A stretch of DNA of 64,000 nucleotides from assembly GCA_009746045.1 (NCBI GenBank), contig RPFO01000156.1:1545381-1609380 (forward strand). Reading direction: 5' to 3'. Position numbers and translations under genes: made by a program. How positions within the stretch are numbered: the first letter of the stretch is position 1; each line of letters starts with the position of its first letter. The notes below the pieces were generated by a model. It had not been told where the DNA came from and made no database searches. It saw only the letters and a list, made by a program, of their open reading frames with translations. The stretch is from Mesostigma viride. Lineage: Eukaryota > Streptophyta > Mesostigmatophyceae > Mesostigmatales > Mesostigmataceae. Shown here in pieces: positions 10,672-33,660 of the stretch.

Positions 10672-13600
10672 AACTAAGAATAAGAATAAGAATAAGAATA
10701 AGAATAAGAATAAGAATAAGAATAAGAATAAGAATAAGAATAAGAATGAGAATAAGAATGAGAATAAGAATGAGAATGGGAATGGGAATGGGAATGGGAA
10801 TGGGAATGGGAATGGGAATGGGAATGGGAATGGGAATGGGAATGGGAATGGGAATGGGAATGGGAATGGGAATGGGAATGGGAATGGGAATGGGAATGGG
10901 AATGGGAATGGGAATGGGAATGGGAATGGGAATGGGAATGGGAATGGGAATGGGAATGGGAATGGGAATGGGAATGGGAATGGGAATGGGAATGGGAATG
11001 GGAATGGGAATGGGAATGGGAATGGGAATGGGAATGGGAATGGGAATGGGAATGGGAATGGGAATGGGAATGGGAATGGGAATGGGAATGGGAATGGGAA
11101 TGGGAATGGGAATGGGAATGGGAATGGGAATGGGAATGGGAATGGGAATGGGAATGGGAATGGGAATGGGAATGGGAATGGGAATGGGAATGGGAATGGG
11201 AATGGGAATGGGAATGGGAATGGGAATGGGAATGGGAATGGGAATGGGAATGGGAATGGGAATGGGAATGGGAATGGGAATGGGAATGGGAATGGGAATG
11301 GGAATGGGAATGGGAATGGGAATGGGAATGGGAATGGGAATGGGAATGGGAATGGGAATGGGAATGGGAATGGGAATGGGAATGGGAATGGGAATGGGAA
11401 TGGGAATGGGAATGGGAATGGGAATGGGAATGGGAATGGGAATGGGAATGGGAATGGGAATGGGAATGGGAATGGGAATGGGAATGGGAATGGGAATGGG
11501 AATGGGAATGGGAATGGGAATGGGAATGGGAATGGGAATGGGAATGGGAATGGGAATGGGAATGGGAATGGGAATGGGAATGGGAATGGGAATGGGAATG
11601 GGAATGGGAATGGGAATGGGAATGGGAATGGGAATGGGAATGGGAATGGGAATGGGAATGGGAATGGGAATGGGAATGGGAATGGGAATGGGAATGGGAA
11701 TGGGAATGGGAATGGGAATGGGAATGGGAATGGGAATGGGAATGGGAATGGGAATGGGAATGGGAATGGGAATGGGAATGGGAATGGGAATGGGAATGGG
11801 AATGGGAATGGGAATGGGAATGGGAATGGGAATGGGAATGGGAATGGGAATGGGAATGGGAATGGGAATGGGAATGGGAATGGGAATGGGAATGGGAATG
11901 GGAATGGGAATGGGAATGGGAATGGGAATGGGAATGGGAATGGGAATGGGAATGGGAATGGGAATGGGAATGGGAATGGGAATGGGAATGGGAATGGGAA
12001 TGGGAATGGGAATGGGAATGGGAATGGGAATGGGAATGGGAATGGGAATGGGAATGGGAATGGGAATGGGAATGGGAATGGGAATGGGAATGGGAATGGG
12101 AATGGGAATGGGAATGGGAATGGGAATGGGAATGGGAATGGGAATGGGAATGGGAATGGGAATGGGAATGGGAATGGGAATGGGAATGGGAATGGGAATG
12201 GGAATGGGAATGGGAATGGGAATGGGAATGGGAATGGGAATGGGAATGGGAATGGGAATGGGAATGGGAATGGGAATGGGAATGGGAATGGGAATGGGAA
12301 TGGGAATGGGAATGGGAATGGGAATGGGAATGGGAATGGGAATGGGAATGGGAATGGGAATGGGAATGGGAATGGGAATGGGAATGGGAATGGGAATGGG
12401 AATGGGAATGGGAATGGGAATGGGAATGGGAATGGGAATGGGAATGGGAATGGGAATGGGAATGGGAATGGGAATGGGAATGGGAATGGGAATGGGAATG
12501 GGAATGGGAATGGGAATGGGAATGGGAATGGGAATGGGAATGGGAATGGGAATGGGAATGGGAATGGGAATGGGAATGGGAATGGGAATGGGAATGGGAA
12601 TGGGAATGGGAATGGGAATGGGAATGGGAATGGGAATGGGAATGGGAATGGGAATGGGAATGGGAATGGGAATGGGAATGGGAATGGGAATGGGAATGGG
12701 AATGGGAATGGGAATGGGAATGGGAATGGGAATGGGAATGGGAATGGGAATGGGAATGGGAATGGGAATGGGAATGGGAATGGGAATGGGAATGGGAATG
12801 GGAATGGGAATGGGAATGGGAATGGGAATGGGAATGGGAATGGGAATGGGAATGGGAATGGGAATGGGAATGGGAATGGGAATGGGAATGGGAATGGGAA
12901 TGGGAATGGGAATGGGAATGGGAATGGGAATGGGAATGGGAATGGGAATGGGAATGGGAATGGGAATGGGAATGGGAATGGGAATGGGAATGGGAATGGG
13001 AATGGGAATGGGAATGGGAATGGGAATGGGAATGGGAATGGGAATGGGAATGGGAATGGGAATGGGAATGGGAATGGGAATGGGAATGGGAATGGGAATG
13101 GGAATGGGAATGGGAATGGGAATGGGAATGGGAATGGGAATGGGAATGGGAATGGGAATGGGAATGGGAATGGGAATGGGAATGGGAATGGGAATGGGAA
13201 TGGGAATGGGAATGGGAATGGGAATGGGAATGGGAATGGGAATGGGAATGGGAATGGGAATGGGAATGGGAATGGGAATGGGAATGGGAATGGGAATGGG
13301 AATGGGAATGGGAATGGGAATGGGAATGGGAATGGGAATGGGAATGGGAATGGGAATGGGAATGGGAATGGGAATGGGAATGGGAATGGGAATGGGAATG
13401 GGAATGGGAATGGGAATGGGAATGGGAATGGGAATGGGAATGGGAATGGGAATGGGAATGGGAATGGGAATGGGAATGGGAATGGGAATGGGAATGGGAA
13501 TGGGAATGGGAATGGGAATGGGAATGGGAATGGGAATGGGAATGGGAATGGGAATGGGAATGGGAATGGGAATGGGAATGGGAATGGGAATGGGAATGGG

Positions 13601-15375
13601 AATGGGAATGGGAATGGGAATGGGAATGGGAATGGGAATGGGAATGGGAATGGGAATGGGAATGGGAATGGGAATGGGAATGGGAATGGGAATGGGAATG
13701 GGAATGGGAATGGGAATGGGAATGGGAATGGGAATGGGAATGGGAATGGGAATGGGAATGGGAATGGGAATGGGAATGGGAATGGGAATGGGAATGGGAA
13801 TGGGAATGGGAATGGGAATGGGAATGGGAATGGGAATGGGAATGGGAATGGGAATGGGAATGGGAATGGGAATGGGAATGGGAATGGGAATGGGAATGGG
13901 AATGGGAATGGGAATGGGAATGGGAATGGGAATGGGAATGGGAATGGGAATGGGAATGGGAATGGGAATGGGAATGGGAATGGGAATGGGAATGGGAATG
14001 GGAATGGGAATGGGAATGGGAATGGGAATGGGAATGGGAATGGGAATGGGAATGGGAATGGGAATGGGAATGGGAATGGGAATGGGAATGGGAATGGGAA
14101 TGGGAATGGGAATGGGAATGGGAATGGGAATGGGAATGGGAATGGGAATGGGAATGGGAATGGGAATGGGAATGGGAATGGGAATGGGAATGGGAATGGG
14201 AATGGGAATGGGAATGGGAATGGGAATGGGAATGGGAATGGGAATGGGAATGGGAATGGGAATGGGAATGGGAATGGGAATGGGAATGGGAATGGGAATG
14301 GGAATGGGAATGGGAATGGGAATGGGAATGGGAATGGGAATGGGAATGGGAATGGGAATGGGAATGGGAATGGGAATGGGAATGGGAATGGGAATGGGAA
14401 TGGGAATGGGAATGGGAATGGGAATGGGAATGGGAATGGGAATGGGAATGGGAATGGGAATGGGAATGGGAATGGGAATGGGAATGGGAATGGGAATGGG
14501 AATGGGAATGGGAATGGGAATGGGAATGGGAATGGGAATGGGAATGGGAATGGGAATGGGAATGGGAATGGGAATGGGAATGGGAATGGGAATGGGAATG
14601 GGAATGGGAATGGGAATGGGAATGGGAATGGGAATGGGAATGGGAATGGGAATGGGAATGGGAATGGGAATGGGAATGGGAATGGGAATGGGAATGGGAA
14701 TGGGAATGGGAATGGGAATGGGAATGGGAATGGGAATGGGAATGGGAATGGGAATGGGAATGGGAATGGGAATGGGAATGGGAATGGGAATGGGAATGGG
14801 AATGGGAATGGGAATGGGAATGGGAATGGGAATGGGAATGGGAATGGGAATGGGAATGGGAATGGGAATGGGAATGGGAATGGGAATGGGAATGGGAATG
14901 GGAATGGGAATGGGAATGGGAATGGGAATGGGAATGGGAATGGGAATGGGAATGGGAATGGGAATGGGAATGGGAATGGGAATGGGAATGGGAATGGGAA
15001 TGGGAATGGGAATGGGAATGGGAATGGGAATGCGAATGCGAATGCGAATGCGAATGCGAATGCGAATGCGAATGCGAATGCGAATGCGAATGCGAATGCG
15101 AATGCGAATGCGAATGCGAATGCGAATGCGAATGCGAATGAGAATGCGAATGCGAATGCGAATGCGAATGATAATGCGAATGCGAATGCGAATGAGAATG
15201 AGAATGAGAATGAGAATGAGAATGAGAATGAGAATGAGAATGAGAATGCGAATGCGAATGCGAATGCGAATGATAATGCGAATGCGAATGCGAATGAGAA
15301 TGAGAATGAGAATGAGAATGAGAATGAGAATGAGAATGAGAATGCGAATGAGAATGAGAATGAGAATGAGAATTA
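10672..15375. repeat. Hexanucleotide satellite, (GGGAAT) core of 709 perfect units
   Basis: The array has a layered structure: AATAAG units (about 10672-10746), mixed AATGAG/AATAAG, then GGGAAT from the GGG at 10778 to the GGG at 15028 without a single deviation (709 GGG triplets at 6-bp spacing), then about 23 AATGCG units, then blocks of AATGAG and AATGCG to 15375. Long open frames in several phases, including 10664-15754, are consequences of the repeat and not genes. G3N3 spacing means four consecutive units form a canonical G-quadruplex motif. The array ends 10 bp before the stop codon of the minus-strand EGF-GT29 gene. Confidence 0.98.
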
Positions 15376-15385
15376 CAAATGGGCC

Positions 15386-26636
<11,251 letters not shown>

Positions 26637-27564
26637 GGTTGCTTCATTTACTCATGACTTGGATGACAGGGTTTGGCTAAAGCAGGTTCCGCTGCCATTC
26701 ATACGCAGCACCCGAAGCGTACTTTCGGCAACGGCAGCTTCCTAAGTAATCCTAGCTATCAAGAAGAAAGCATGTTGTAGAGTACAGCAGGGCAATTCGC
26801 TGCCTCAGCTGCGGAAGCACGCACAACGTCGCACGACCGTGTCAGAAGTCATAGCTGTATTAGGTTCATACACAGTGCATTCCCGGGCTAAACGTACGCC
26901 CGATATGGGTATTAAGTTACTGCAGCTTTGTTGATATATCTGTAGAATTGGACTGCTTAGAATGCTTTCTTCGTAGTTCGTCCTGCCTTGCCAGTGCGAT
27001 CAGGGACGTAAAAATAATGGTTGTCGAGAACGCCAAGGTTGGGGAAAACTGGTGTTTGCGTGTCAAGGCATTATTGAAGGCAAAACAGCGCCAAAATTGG
27101 CTGTGCCTGCGGGTGATGAGCGGCAGCAGAAAATATAGTGCCTTACGTAACATCGCCGGCACACGTGGTCCTCGCGACCGGCGCTCGGGGCGGCCGCCGG
27201 CCACCGGACGCCGGACGGTATGATGCACGCGACCGGTTAATGGGGCATACATGTAGCTACATACTACAATCATGGCCGTGTAAGTTATGGGCTTATTGTA
27301 GCTTGTGCAGTAGTACGTATTGCACGACAGTGAGCTCGGCTATACTAAGACTCAATGTTGGTCCCGGCGCAAAAATAATGGCCAACTATGATCTTGGTAA
27401 AGTCACCAGCCTAGACTGGGCTGCCCTCGAATGCAAACTACATTATCATTGTTGAGGCAACCGATCATTCTACACACATTGAGCCGGTAACTACCGATTA
27501 CTTATCAGTGTACCCGCCGCCATGACACGAATTAGAATGCAAATGCAAAGGATATAGTTGCATC
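26637..27564. other. Upstream region of the GT29 gene; no gene recognised
   Basis: The 5' side of the GT29 gene start. No further exon, promoter motif or RNA gene could be supported. GC-rich sequence near 27175-27215 may be promoter-associated, but nothing specific is visible. Confidence 0.35.
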
Positions 27565-27750
27565 ACCGAGACCAAGCTGCGCACTGCCTCCAAGCAACTC
27601 CGCTTCTACGCCGCCGTAGGAACTGACCAGCTCCCCGCCCCTGTGATTAAACTGATCGACGGCGTTCACGGGGTTCTTGCTTGACGTAGACCTGCAACCG
27701 GATCTTGCTTGCCGACACGCCGCCAATTCCTGCTAAAGTGGCAGCACAAC
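27565..27750 (+). mobile_element. LINE-A fragment
   Basis: The plus strand reads LRTASKQLRFYAAVG...PAPVIKLIDGVHGVLA, which parallels LINE-A copy 1 at about 5975-6130 (QGLRFYAPVAV...). The gypsy element is inserted directly after it at 27751. Confidence 0.45.
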
Positions 27751-28333
27751 TGTTACGTCCCTGCCCAGACACTCCTAGCCTGAGCTACGTAGCGAAAGAC
27801 CCTTCTTGCCGGAATTAGGAATAATTCAAGATAGCCTAAAGTAGGTTGCGCTTCACGACGTGAGTCGTGAGATATCTGGCATCACGGCTTAATGCCAAGC
27901 TAATTAGTTCACACTTATAATGGCTAGCAATACCAATTACAAATGGATAATGCCCCGGGCTCAATGTGTAGGCGTATTCGCACTTATCATTCATTAAACC
28001 AAGAGGACGAGACTCTCGTCCTCGGACCAATTTAACCTAGGTTGGTTGCGGCGCAGATACACGCCAATTTCCTAGAACAATCCGAGTCACTCATTCCACG
28101 TAGGATCCGGGCCGACATCGACCCTCAACTATAGGATCCACGCCTAGAACCACTGACAGACTCAGAACCGGCGCGGCGCCACAGCGCCGGCCCCTAAAAG
28201 GACAACCTAGGACCAAAATAACTAGTCCAATTCACACAATAGCCAAGGTCCGTAAAACCCAAGTCCAATAGACCAAACAGCCTTAGTAATTTATTCCATT
28301 GTTACGTCCGGCCAAAAGGGCAGGGACGTAACA
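27751..28333 (-). repeat. 3' LTR of the chromovirus (583 bp)
   Basis: It begins TGTTACGTCCCTGCCC and ends GGGCAGGGACGTAACA on the plus strand. The right end also contains an internal TGTTACGTCC about 34 bp before the terminus, so the last part can fold as a hairpin. Adjacent on the element-internal side is the polypurine tract. Confidence 0.95.
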
Positions 28334-28345
28334 CTCCTCCCCCCC
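28334..28345 (-). promoter_or_regulatory. Polypurine tract
   Basis: In element sense GGGGGGGAGGAG directly abuts the 3' LTR. This is the expected RNase H-resistant primer for plus-strand DNA synthesis in LTR retroelements. Confidence 0.9.
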
Positions 28346-28538
28346 ATGGGGGTCGGTAGTCCCTACCGTACAAGTAGATTGGAAAAACAACGCTACTATA
28401 AGAGTACTATGTCCCAACCTCGGTTCACCCGCAGGTTAGTAATGCCAGTTCCTCTAGAAGTTGATACACAGGACCAACTCTGACGTAGTAGTAAGACTCT
28501 GATGGTGACTGGATCAATCCGCTATCCGTCACGAAAAA

Positions 28539-31039
28539 CTATTCTAACCACTTAGCGTCCGCCGCTAGTGGCACGTCGCTGCGACAGGACTTCAGTGAGG
28601 CCCTACGCCCCGCGTGGGTCATCTGTGAAATCATCACCCCAGGGTGCGAACACAGGTCAACCTCAAAAGCCACCTGGTAGGGGGACACCTTCTGCCGACC
28701 CAGCCGGGACAGCTCCACCCACGACCCTCGGGGCCACAGAGACAGGAACCCAGCGAGGTACTGGGGATGGGTGAACATGAGCGTCAACGCCGACCGATCC
28801 ACCACCCCACACCGGTGCTCGCGAACAAAGTGCACCCCCATCAGGAAAACCTCCATACGCACGTGATCATCGTTGATCGACACCGTCCGGGCCCCTACAA
28901 TATCGGGCGCCACCAGATTAAGAAAGGCACTCCCCTCCGCTGGAGCCACCTTGGGAGGCGTCACCACGTGCTTCACCCCATCGACCTGATAGCGCCAATC
29001 CCACCAGTCTTCGGACCCGAATCGCACAACATGCCCCACCGCAGCGGGGAAACGAGGGTCGTCGGGTTGCGGCAGGGGCAGGGGAACCTGGGGCAGAAAG
29101 GTGATCTCTACCTGTTCCCAGTAAGCCCCGCGATCCACAGCGAACCAAGGACCCGCGCGAAACACCAGAGGAGCAGGTAGGTGCGTACCCGGGGGAACCT
29201 GAAAAGCCGGAGGCCCCTCGAATGTCACACAAGCTTCTCCGTGCGCGGTCCTGGCCCACCATGTCGCACCACTCTGCCCGGTACCGGCCGTATGAAGTCC
29301 CCAATGACCACTCCTCGTGAGATGACCCAGGAGCTCTGGAGGCCGCATCATAGCCCACTGAGGTGGCAGCAGAATGATCGCCTTGACGACCGTGCTGGAC
29401 CATCAGGCGCTGTATCAGGTCCTGTCCTGATTGTACCGCAGCTACGAGCGCTTCCAAGCGCATCACGGGCTCCGCTGGTACCAGAATGCCCGTTCCGCTG
29501 GGATCCTCGCGGCCCGAGGTCGCGTCTCTGCCAGGGGTGTAGGCACGGTTCCTCCGCGGAAGGGTGCGAGTGTCGACCCGACGAAGTGGGACGGATGTGT
29601 CCCTCCGCAGGACGTGGCATTGATGAGCCGGCTGGTGCAGGCCGGGGACGTGGATCCAGGGAGACCAAAAGGTAGGCTCCGGTGGTTCCAAGGAGACAAG
29701 GAAGGTAGGCTCCTCCTGGCCCGCATCCGTCGGAGGATCTAAGGGGGCCACAACCGGGGGCTCGCCCCCGGCCGGCTGTTCTGTCCTAGCCGGAGCAGCT
29801 CCCGTCGTATCCGACCGCGGTCGCCGAGACTCTCGCTCCAATTCCACCGCCGACCCCCACGTGCGCTCCCAGTGCCGATCCGCCGGGCGACGAGGTGGTG
29901 GTGACGCTCGGCGAGCAGGGCGTACCTCCGTTCCCGAGTCCGAACGGGAACGCGAGCGCGATGACGGTGAGGGCGAGCGCCGACGTGCAGGCCGGTCTGG
30001 AGCACGCCGAGATCTGGTTGGCTGCCTCCGCCCCAACCCGTGGACCGCGGGCGAGACCCTCGCCCAGAGGGGCGCCCCCAGCCCATCGCCGGCGGTGGCG
30101 CCTCGAAACGCGTCACAGGACGATGTCCTGCGCCGCCCTCCAAGGAGCCCCCAGAAGGTGGATCCCTTGAAGGGGGACGAGGAAGAGGACGGGGAGGGTA
30201 GTCATCAGAGTCGGAGTCGTCACCCTCGCTCCCATCATCCTGGTCCTCGTCGTCCATCGCCACGATGCGATCCAGGCCTGCCGTAACGAGTACTGACCCG
30301 CGCGCATACACTTCTCGCCCCGCAACGCCCCTTCAACGGGAGGTATCGAGGAAAGTAGTTCTCCAGATGCTTCCGCACCTCGGGTGGAATCAGGAGGAGC
30401 AACAGCCGTGGAAATACCAGACCTGCATCCAGCGTGTTCACGCACGCATGACACAGGCACTCCCGCTCATGGGTTTCCCAGTCGATACCGACCACCACGC
30501 CGTCGCGCTCGGCGGTGCGGGTCTCGATCTTGAACCCCACATTTCTTCGCACGAACCATCGAAAATCCTCCAGCTTAGCGGGGCCGACATGCGCCAGAAT
30601 GGAATCAGCGCGGAGATCTGACGGCATCTGGTTACGGCGCCGACGACGCCGCTCCACCAAGTCACCCTCCCGACCATAGTCGCGCACGAACACCGGGGGT
30701 TAAATGTCTCCTCATTCAGCTCCTTCACTAGCTGCAGCGCGCGCGCGTCCGGGCTCCGGGTCTGGACGACGTCTCGTGCCGGCCACCACCGCCCGAGCCC
30801 CCGGCCCTTGAAACGCCCCTTCGGACTGCAGGCTCTCCGCGAGCTGTCTGCATCCTGTCAACCTGTTCTGGTAGAGGGGCCTCCGGGTAATCTGTCGTGT
30901 CCATATCCACCAGATCTTCCTCACTCGAATCCCCGTCTACTACCCGGATCCCTGCCTCTACGGCCTCCGCGGCGCTGGCAGAAGTCTGGCCTCGGGAAGC
31001 GCCTCCGCGGCGTCCCCCTGCACGGCCCACACACCACAA
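28539..31039 (-). CDS. Extra coding region downstream of integrase, unknown function
   Basis: About 2.5 kb in the same sense as pol reads as one protein of very roughly 750-800 residues spread over several frames. It has an acidic start (around 30950-30850, SSEEDLVDMDTTDYPEAPLP) and a segment with PSDLRADSILAHVGPAKLE and PPEVRKHLENYFPRYLPLKG (30660-30330). Then come an acidic stretch (MDDEDQDDGSEGDDSDSDD), an Arg/Ser/Pro-rich linker (SPSPSSRSRSRSDSG), a helix-like RLEALVAAVQSGQDLIQRLM, and a C-terminal domain of about 250 residues (29351-28539) rich in Trp and Pro. No signal peptide, membrane segment or envelope-like motif is visible. I do not recognise it. Its position is that of env or of additional ORFs in other LTR elements. 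Confidence 0.65.
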
Positions 31040-31120
31040 GCCAAGGCGTTAGTCGGCGTGTACCTGATACCCGGTTCACACCTCACTCTCACCCTACACC
31101 GTACACCGTTATACCGCCTA

Positions 31121-32254
31121 TTAATGCAACTGGTGTGTCTTCTTGTATGCTTCCAGTAAGCGGGCGCAACCCGCTAACTCAGTAGGGGTGCGCCAGGAGT
31201 CCTCCGACTCATGCTGCGCGAATCGCCATCGCACACGGTACTGTCGCTGGGTCCCCCGACCTCGTTTGACATCTCGGTGTCCCACGATCGCAGCCACCTC
31301 ATCCTCCTGTTCCCCTGTGTCCGGATTGAACTCCAACGGGGCCGGGGGATTGACCCTACCCTGAATGGTGTTCTGGTGGTACAACTTGAGCTGGTCACGA
31401 TGGAAACGGTTGGACGTGAGGTTCCATGACACCGGGACGTCCACCTGGAACATGACGTCGTCAAACTTGGTGAGAACCTTGTAGGGGCCCAGGAACATGG
31501 GACGAAGCTTAGTCTTCAGCTCCTTCTCCACCTTGTGTGAGAATCGTCCGATCTGTGGGCCCTCCACCAGGACCCAATCGCCCACCTCAATGGACGGCGC
31601 CCGGTTATCCCGCTTGCCGGCTGTCCTCTCCAGATACCGCTCGGTCGCGGCGCGGTAGCCCTGGACTGCACTGTTATGAGCCTGGTGCATCCGCTGCAGC
31701 AAGCGATCAACCCCCTGGCGTGTGTCCAGCTTGACCTGATCCTCTCCCCGTTCGGGGCTCATAAGCAGGTCGGGAGGCGTGAGAGGGTGCCTGCCAGAGT
31801 TGAGGAAAAAGGGGGTAAATCCGTGGGCGGCCTGGGGAGCATTGTTCAGGGAGAACTCCACCAAGCCCAGAAGTTCCTCCCAATTGCTGCCCACCGCGTC
31901 GGTGTAGTGTCGCATGGTCTCCTGCACTGTGCGGTTCAACCGCTCCACCAGATGTGACGACGAACTGTGGTAGGCCGTGCCCAGCGACACCTTGGTGCCC
32001 AGCCGTTCGAAGAACTCCTGCCAGAATTTGGCCGTGAAGAGCTTGTCGCGGTCGGAGATGAACTGTCGGCTGAGCCCATGGAACCGGAACACGTGCGTCA
32101 GGTATATCTTGGCGCACTCCTCCGCAGTGAGGTCGGCCGGACACGGGGCCAAGTGACACATGCGCGTCAGGCGGTCCACGAACACCAGACCATGCTGTTG
32201 CCGCTCTTCGCCTTCTTGAACGGGCCGATGAAGTCCATCATGATAGAATCCCAA
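31121..32254 (-). CDS. Chromovirus integrase core and C-terminal chromodomain
   Basis: The DDE core continues from the previous frame: [15 protein letters not shown], then FISDRDKLFTAKFWQEFF (second Asp) and HLVERLNRTVQETMRHY (catalytic Glu). The GPY-like region follows (LGPYKVLTKFDDVMFQVDVP). The end reads VAAIVGHRD...RQYRVRWRF...EDSWRTPTEL...LLEAYKK, a chromodomain, expected to steer integration to modified chromatin. The stop is close to 31121. The first catalytic Asp is in the upstream frame (MDFIGP near 32230), separated by a one-base shift near 32200. Confidence 0.9.
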   Translation of the reverse strand: MGFYHDGLHRPVQEGEERQQHGLVFVDRLTRMCHLAPCPADLTAEECAKIYLTHVFRFHGLSRQFISDRDKLFTAKFWQEFFERLGTKVSLGTAYHSSSSHLVERLNRTVQETMRHYTDAVGSNWEELLGLVEFSLNNAPQAAHGFTPFFLNSGRHPLTPPDLLMSPERGEDQVKLDTRQGVDRLLQRMHQAHNSAVQGYRAATERYLERTAGKRDNRAPSIEVGDWVLVEGPQIGRFSHKVEKELKTKLRPMFLGPYKVLTKFDDVMFQVDVPVSWNLTSNRFHRDQLKLYHQNTIQGRVNPPAPLEFNPDTGEQEDEVAAIVGHRDVKRGRGTQRQYRVRWRFAQHESEDSWRTPTELAGCARLLEAYKKTHQLH

Positions 32255-33306
32255 GGACCCATCGGATCAGGTAACGTCTTGGGGACGGCTTGCGAGCCCG
32301 TGTTCCTGGACTTCATGATCTGGCACGAGGGGCACTGGCGCACATATGTCTCAATATACTCCTTCATCCCTGGCCAGTAGAAATGTTTGCGGGCCCGAGG
32401 ATAAAGACGGTGGCTTCCTTGATGTCCGCCTAGAAGCGAATCGTGGAGCTCGTGAAGCAAGGCGGCCCTACAAAGCTCCGGGACATACAGCCGCCATTCC
32501 TCCGGCTGGATACTCACGAACAGGCGTCCATCCTGGAACTTGCAAGGGTAGGCACCCATCTGCTGGGGATGCGCCCGGATGGCTTCAAGCGCCGCTTCCT
32601 CCGTGACCGTGAAACGACTGATCATCGTCTCCAGGTCCGACGTGACTGTGAACGCGTCCGCGGCCGGTTCTGTCTCCGCACTCGCCTGGTTGACGAATTC
32701 GGAGAAGACTGTGGGCGGGCCGATCGGCTGAAGCTGAAAAATTCCCTGGGGCGGCACCACATGGCTAAGGGGCATGCGCATATGCGATCCCTCCCCCTCC
32801 CCGGGGGCGTCCACGTCCTCGTGGGCACTCGTCTCCTCCAAGAGAGGTGACAAGTCATCGCTGGTGGTGTGTCCCAGATGAAACAGGTGGCGGGCCCGGG
32901 GAGACCGTGGCTCCGCGCCGTAGGCGGTCCCCGGGGCGGCCACTGGTACGCAAGTGGTATGAAGCACATCCATGTCCTCGTAGAACCAATAGTCCGCCCG
33001 TCGCGAAAGGGCGTCTGGCACCACGTTGTCCGCGCCCTTGACGTATTGGATCTTGAATGGCGCAAACTGTGACAAGTACTCCATCCACCGCGCTTGGCGG
33101 GGCGTCAGGTTGGGCTGCACCAGGAGGTGGGTGAGCGGCCGGTGGTCGGTGTGGATCACCAGGCGGTGGGGGTCGAGATCCCCCTGCTCACTAATGGCCA
33201 CCGAAAACTGGGCCCCCAGAAGATGGTGACGCCACGTGTGGCAGCTGTAGACTACTGCCAGAAGCTCCTGCTGATGCACTGGGTAATTCCGCTCCGCCGG
33301 AATCAT
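32167..33306 (-). CDS. RNase H C-terminal half and integrase zinc-binding domain
   Basis: Reads [18 protein letters not shown], then [13 protein letters not shown] and [16 protein letters not shown] (RNase H end), a variable linker, then the HHCC zinc domain of integrase (GGHQGSHR...[22 protein letters not shown]) and [12 protein letters not shown] frame shift near 33365 separates it from the first half of RNase H and another near 32200 from the integrase core. Confidence 0.9.
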   Translation of the reverse strand: MIPAERNYPVHQQELLAVVYSCHTWRHHLLGAQFSVAISEQGDLDPHRLVIHTDHRPLTHLLVQPNLTPRQARWMEYLSQFAPFKIQYVKGADNVVPDALSRRADYWFYEDMDVLHTTCVPVAAPGTAYGAEPRSPRARHLFHLGHTTSDDLSPLLEETSAHEDVDAPGEGEGSHMRMPLSHVVPPQGIFQLQPIGPPTVFSEFVNQASAETEPAADAFTVTSDLETMISRFTVTEEAALEAIRAHPQQMGAYPCKFQDGRLFVSIQPEEWRLYVPELCRAALLHELHDSLLGGHQGSHRLYPRARKHFYWPGMKEYIETYVRQCPSCQIMKSRNTGSQAVPKTLPDPMGPWDSIMMDFIGPFKKAKSGNSMVWCSWTA

Positions 33307-33660
33307 TGTGCGTGAGATATACTCGATGGGCTGAAGACCCTTGCCTTGGTCCTGCAGAGGACACCCCCGATGGCCACCTTGCTGGCGTCCGTAGCCACGA
33401 CGAAAGGAAGGGCCGGGTCCGGCAGGATAAGGACTGGTGCTGTGGTGAGGTGGCGCTTAAGCGCCTCAAAAGCCTGTTGGCACTGCTCAGCCCAGAGGAA
33501 CGGGGTACCCTTCTTGAGAAGAGCGTTGATCGGGCGGCGATGGTGGCAAACCGCGGGATGAACCGTCGGTAGTAAGATGCCAATCCCAGGAAGCTGCGCA
33601 CCCCCTTCACGTCCGTAGGGACAGGCCATTGCTGGACGGACTCGATCTTCTCGGGTCGGT
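33303..33660 (-). CDS. Connection and RNase H N-terminal half, split by frame shifts
   Basis: Continues the reverse transcriptase thumb and connection: [19 protein letters not shown] (frame of 33610-33191), then after a one-base shift near 33530 [20 protein letters not shown], then [15 protein letters not shown] (first RNase H Asp). Both breaks look like a single missing G in CCGG-like contexts. The parts are otherwise collinear with the Ty3/gypsy polyprotein. Confidence 0.85.
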
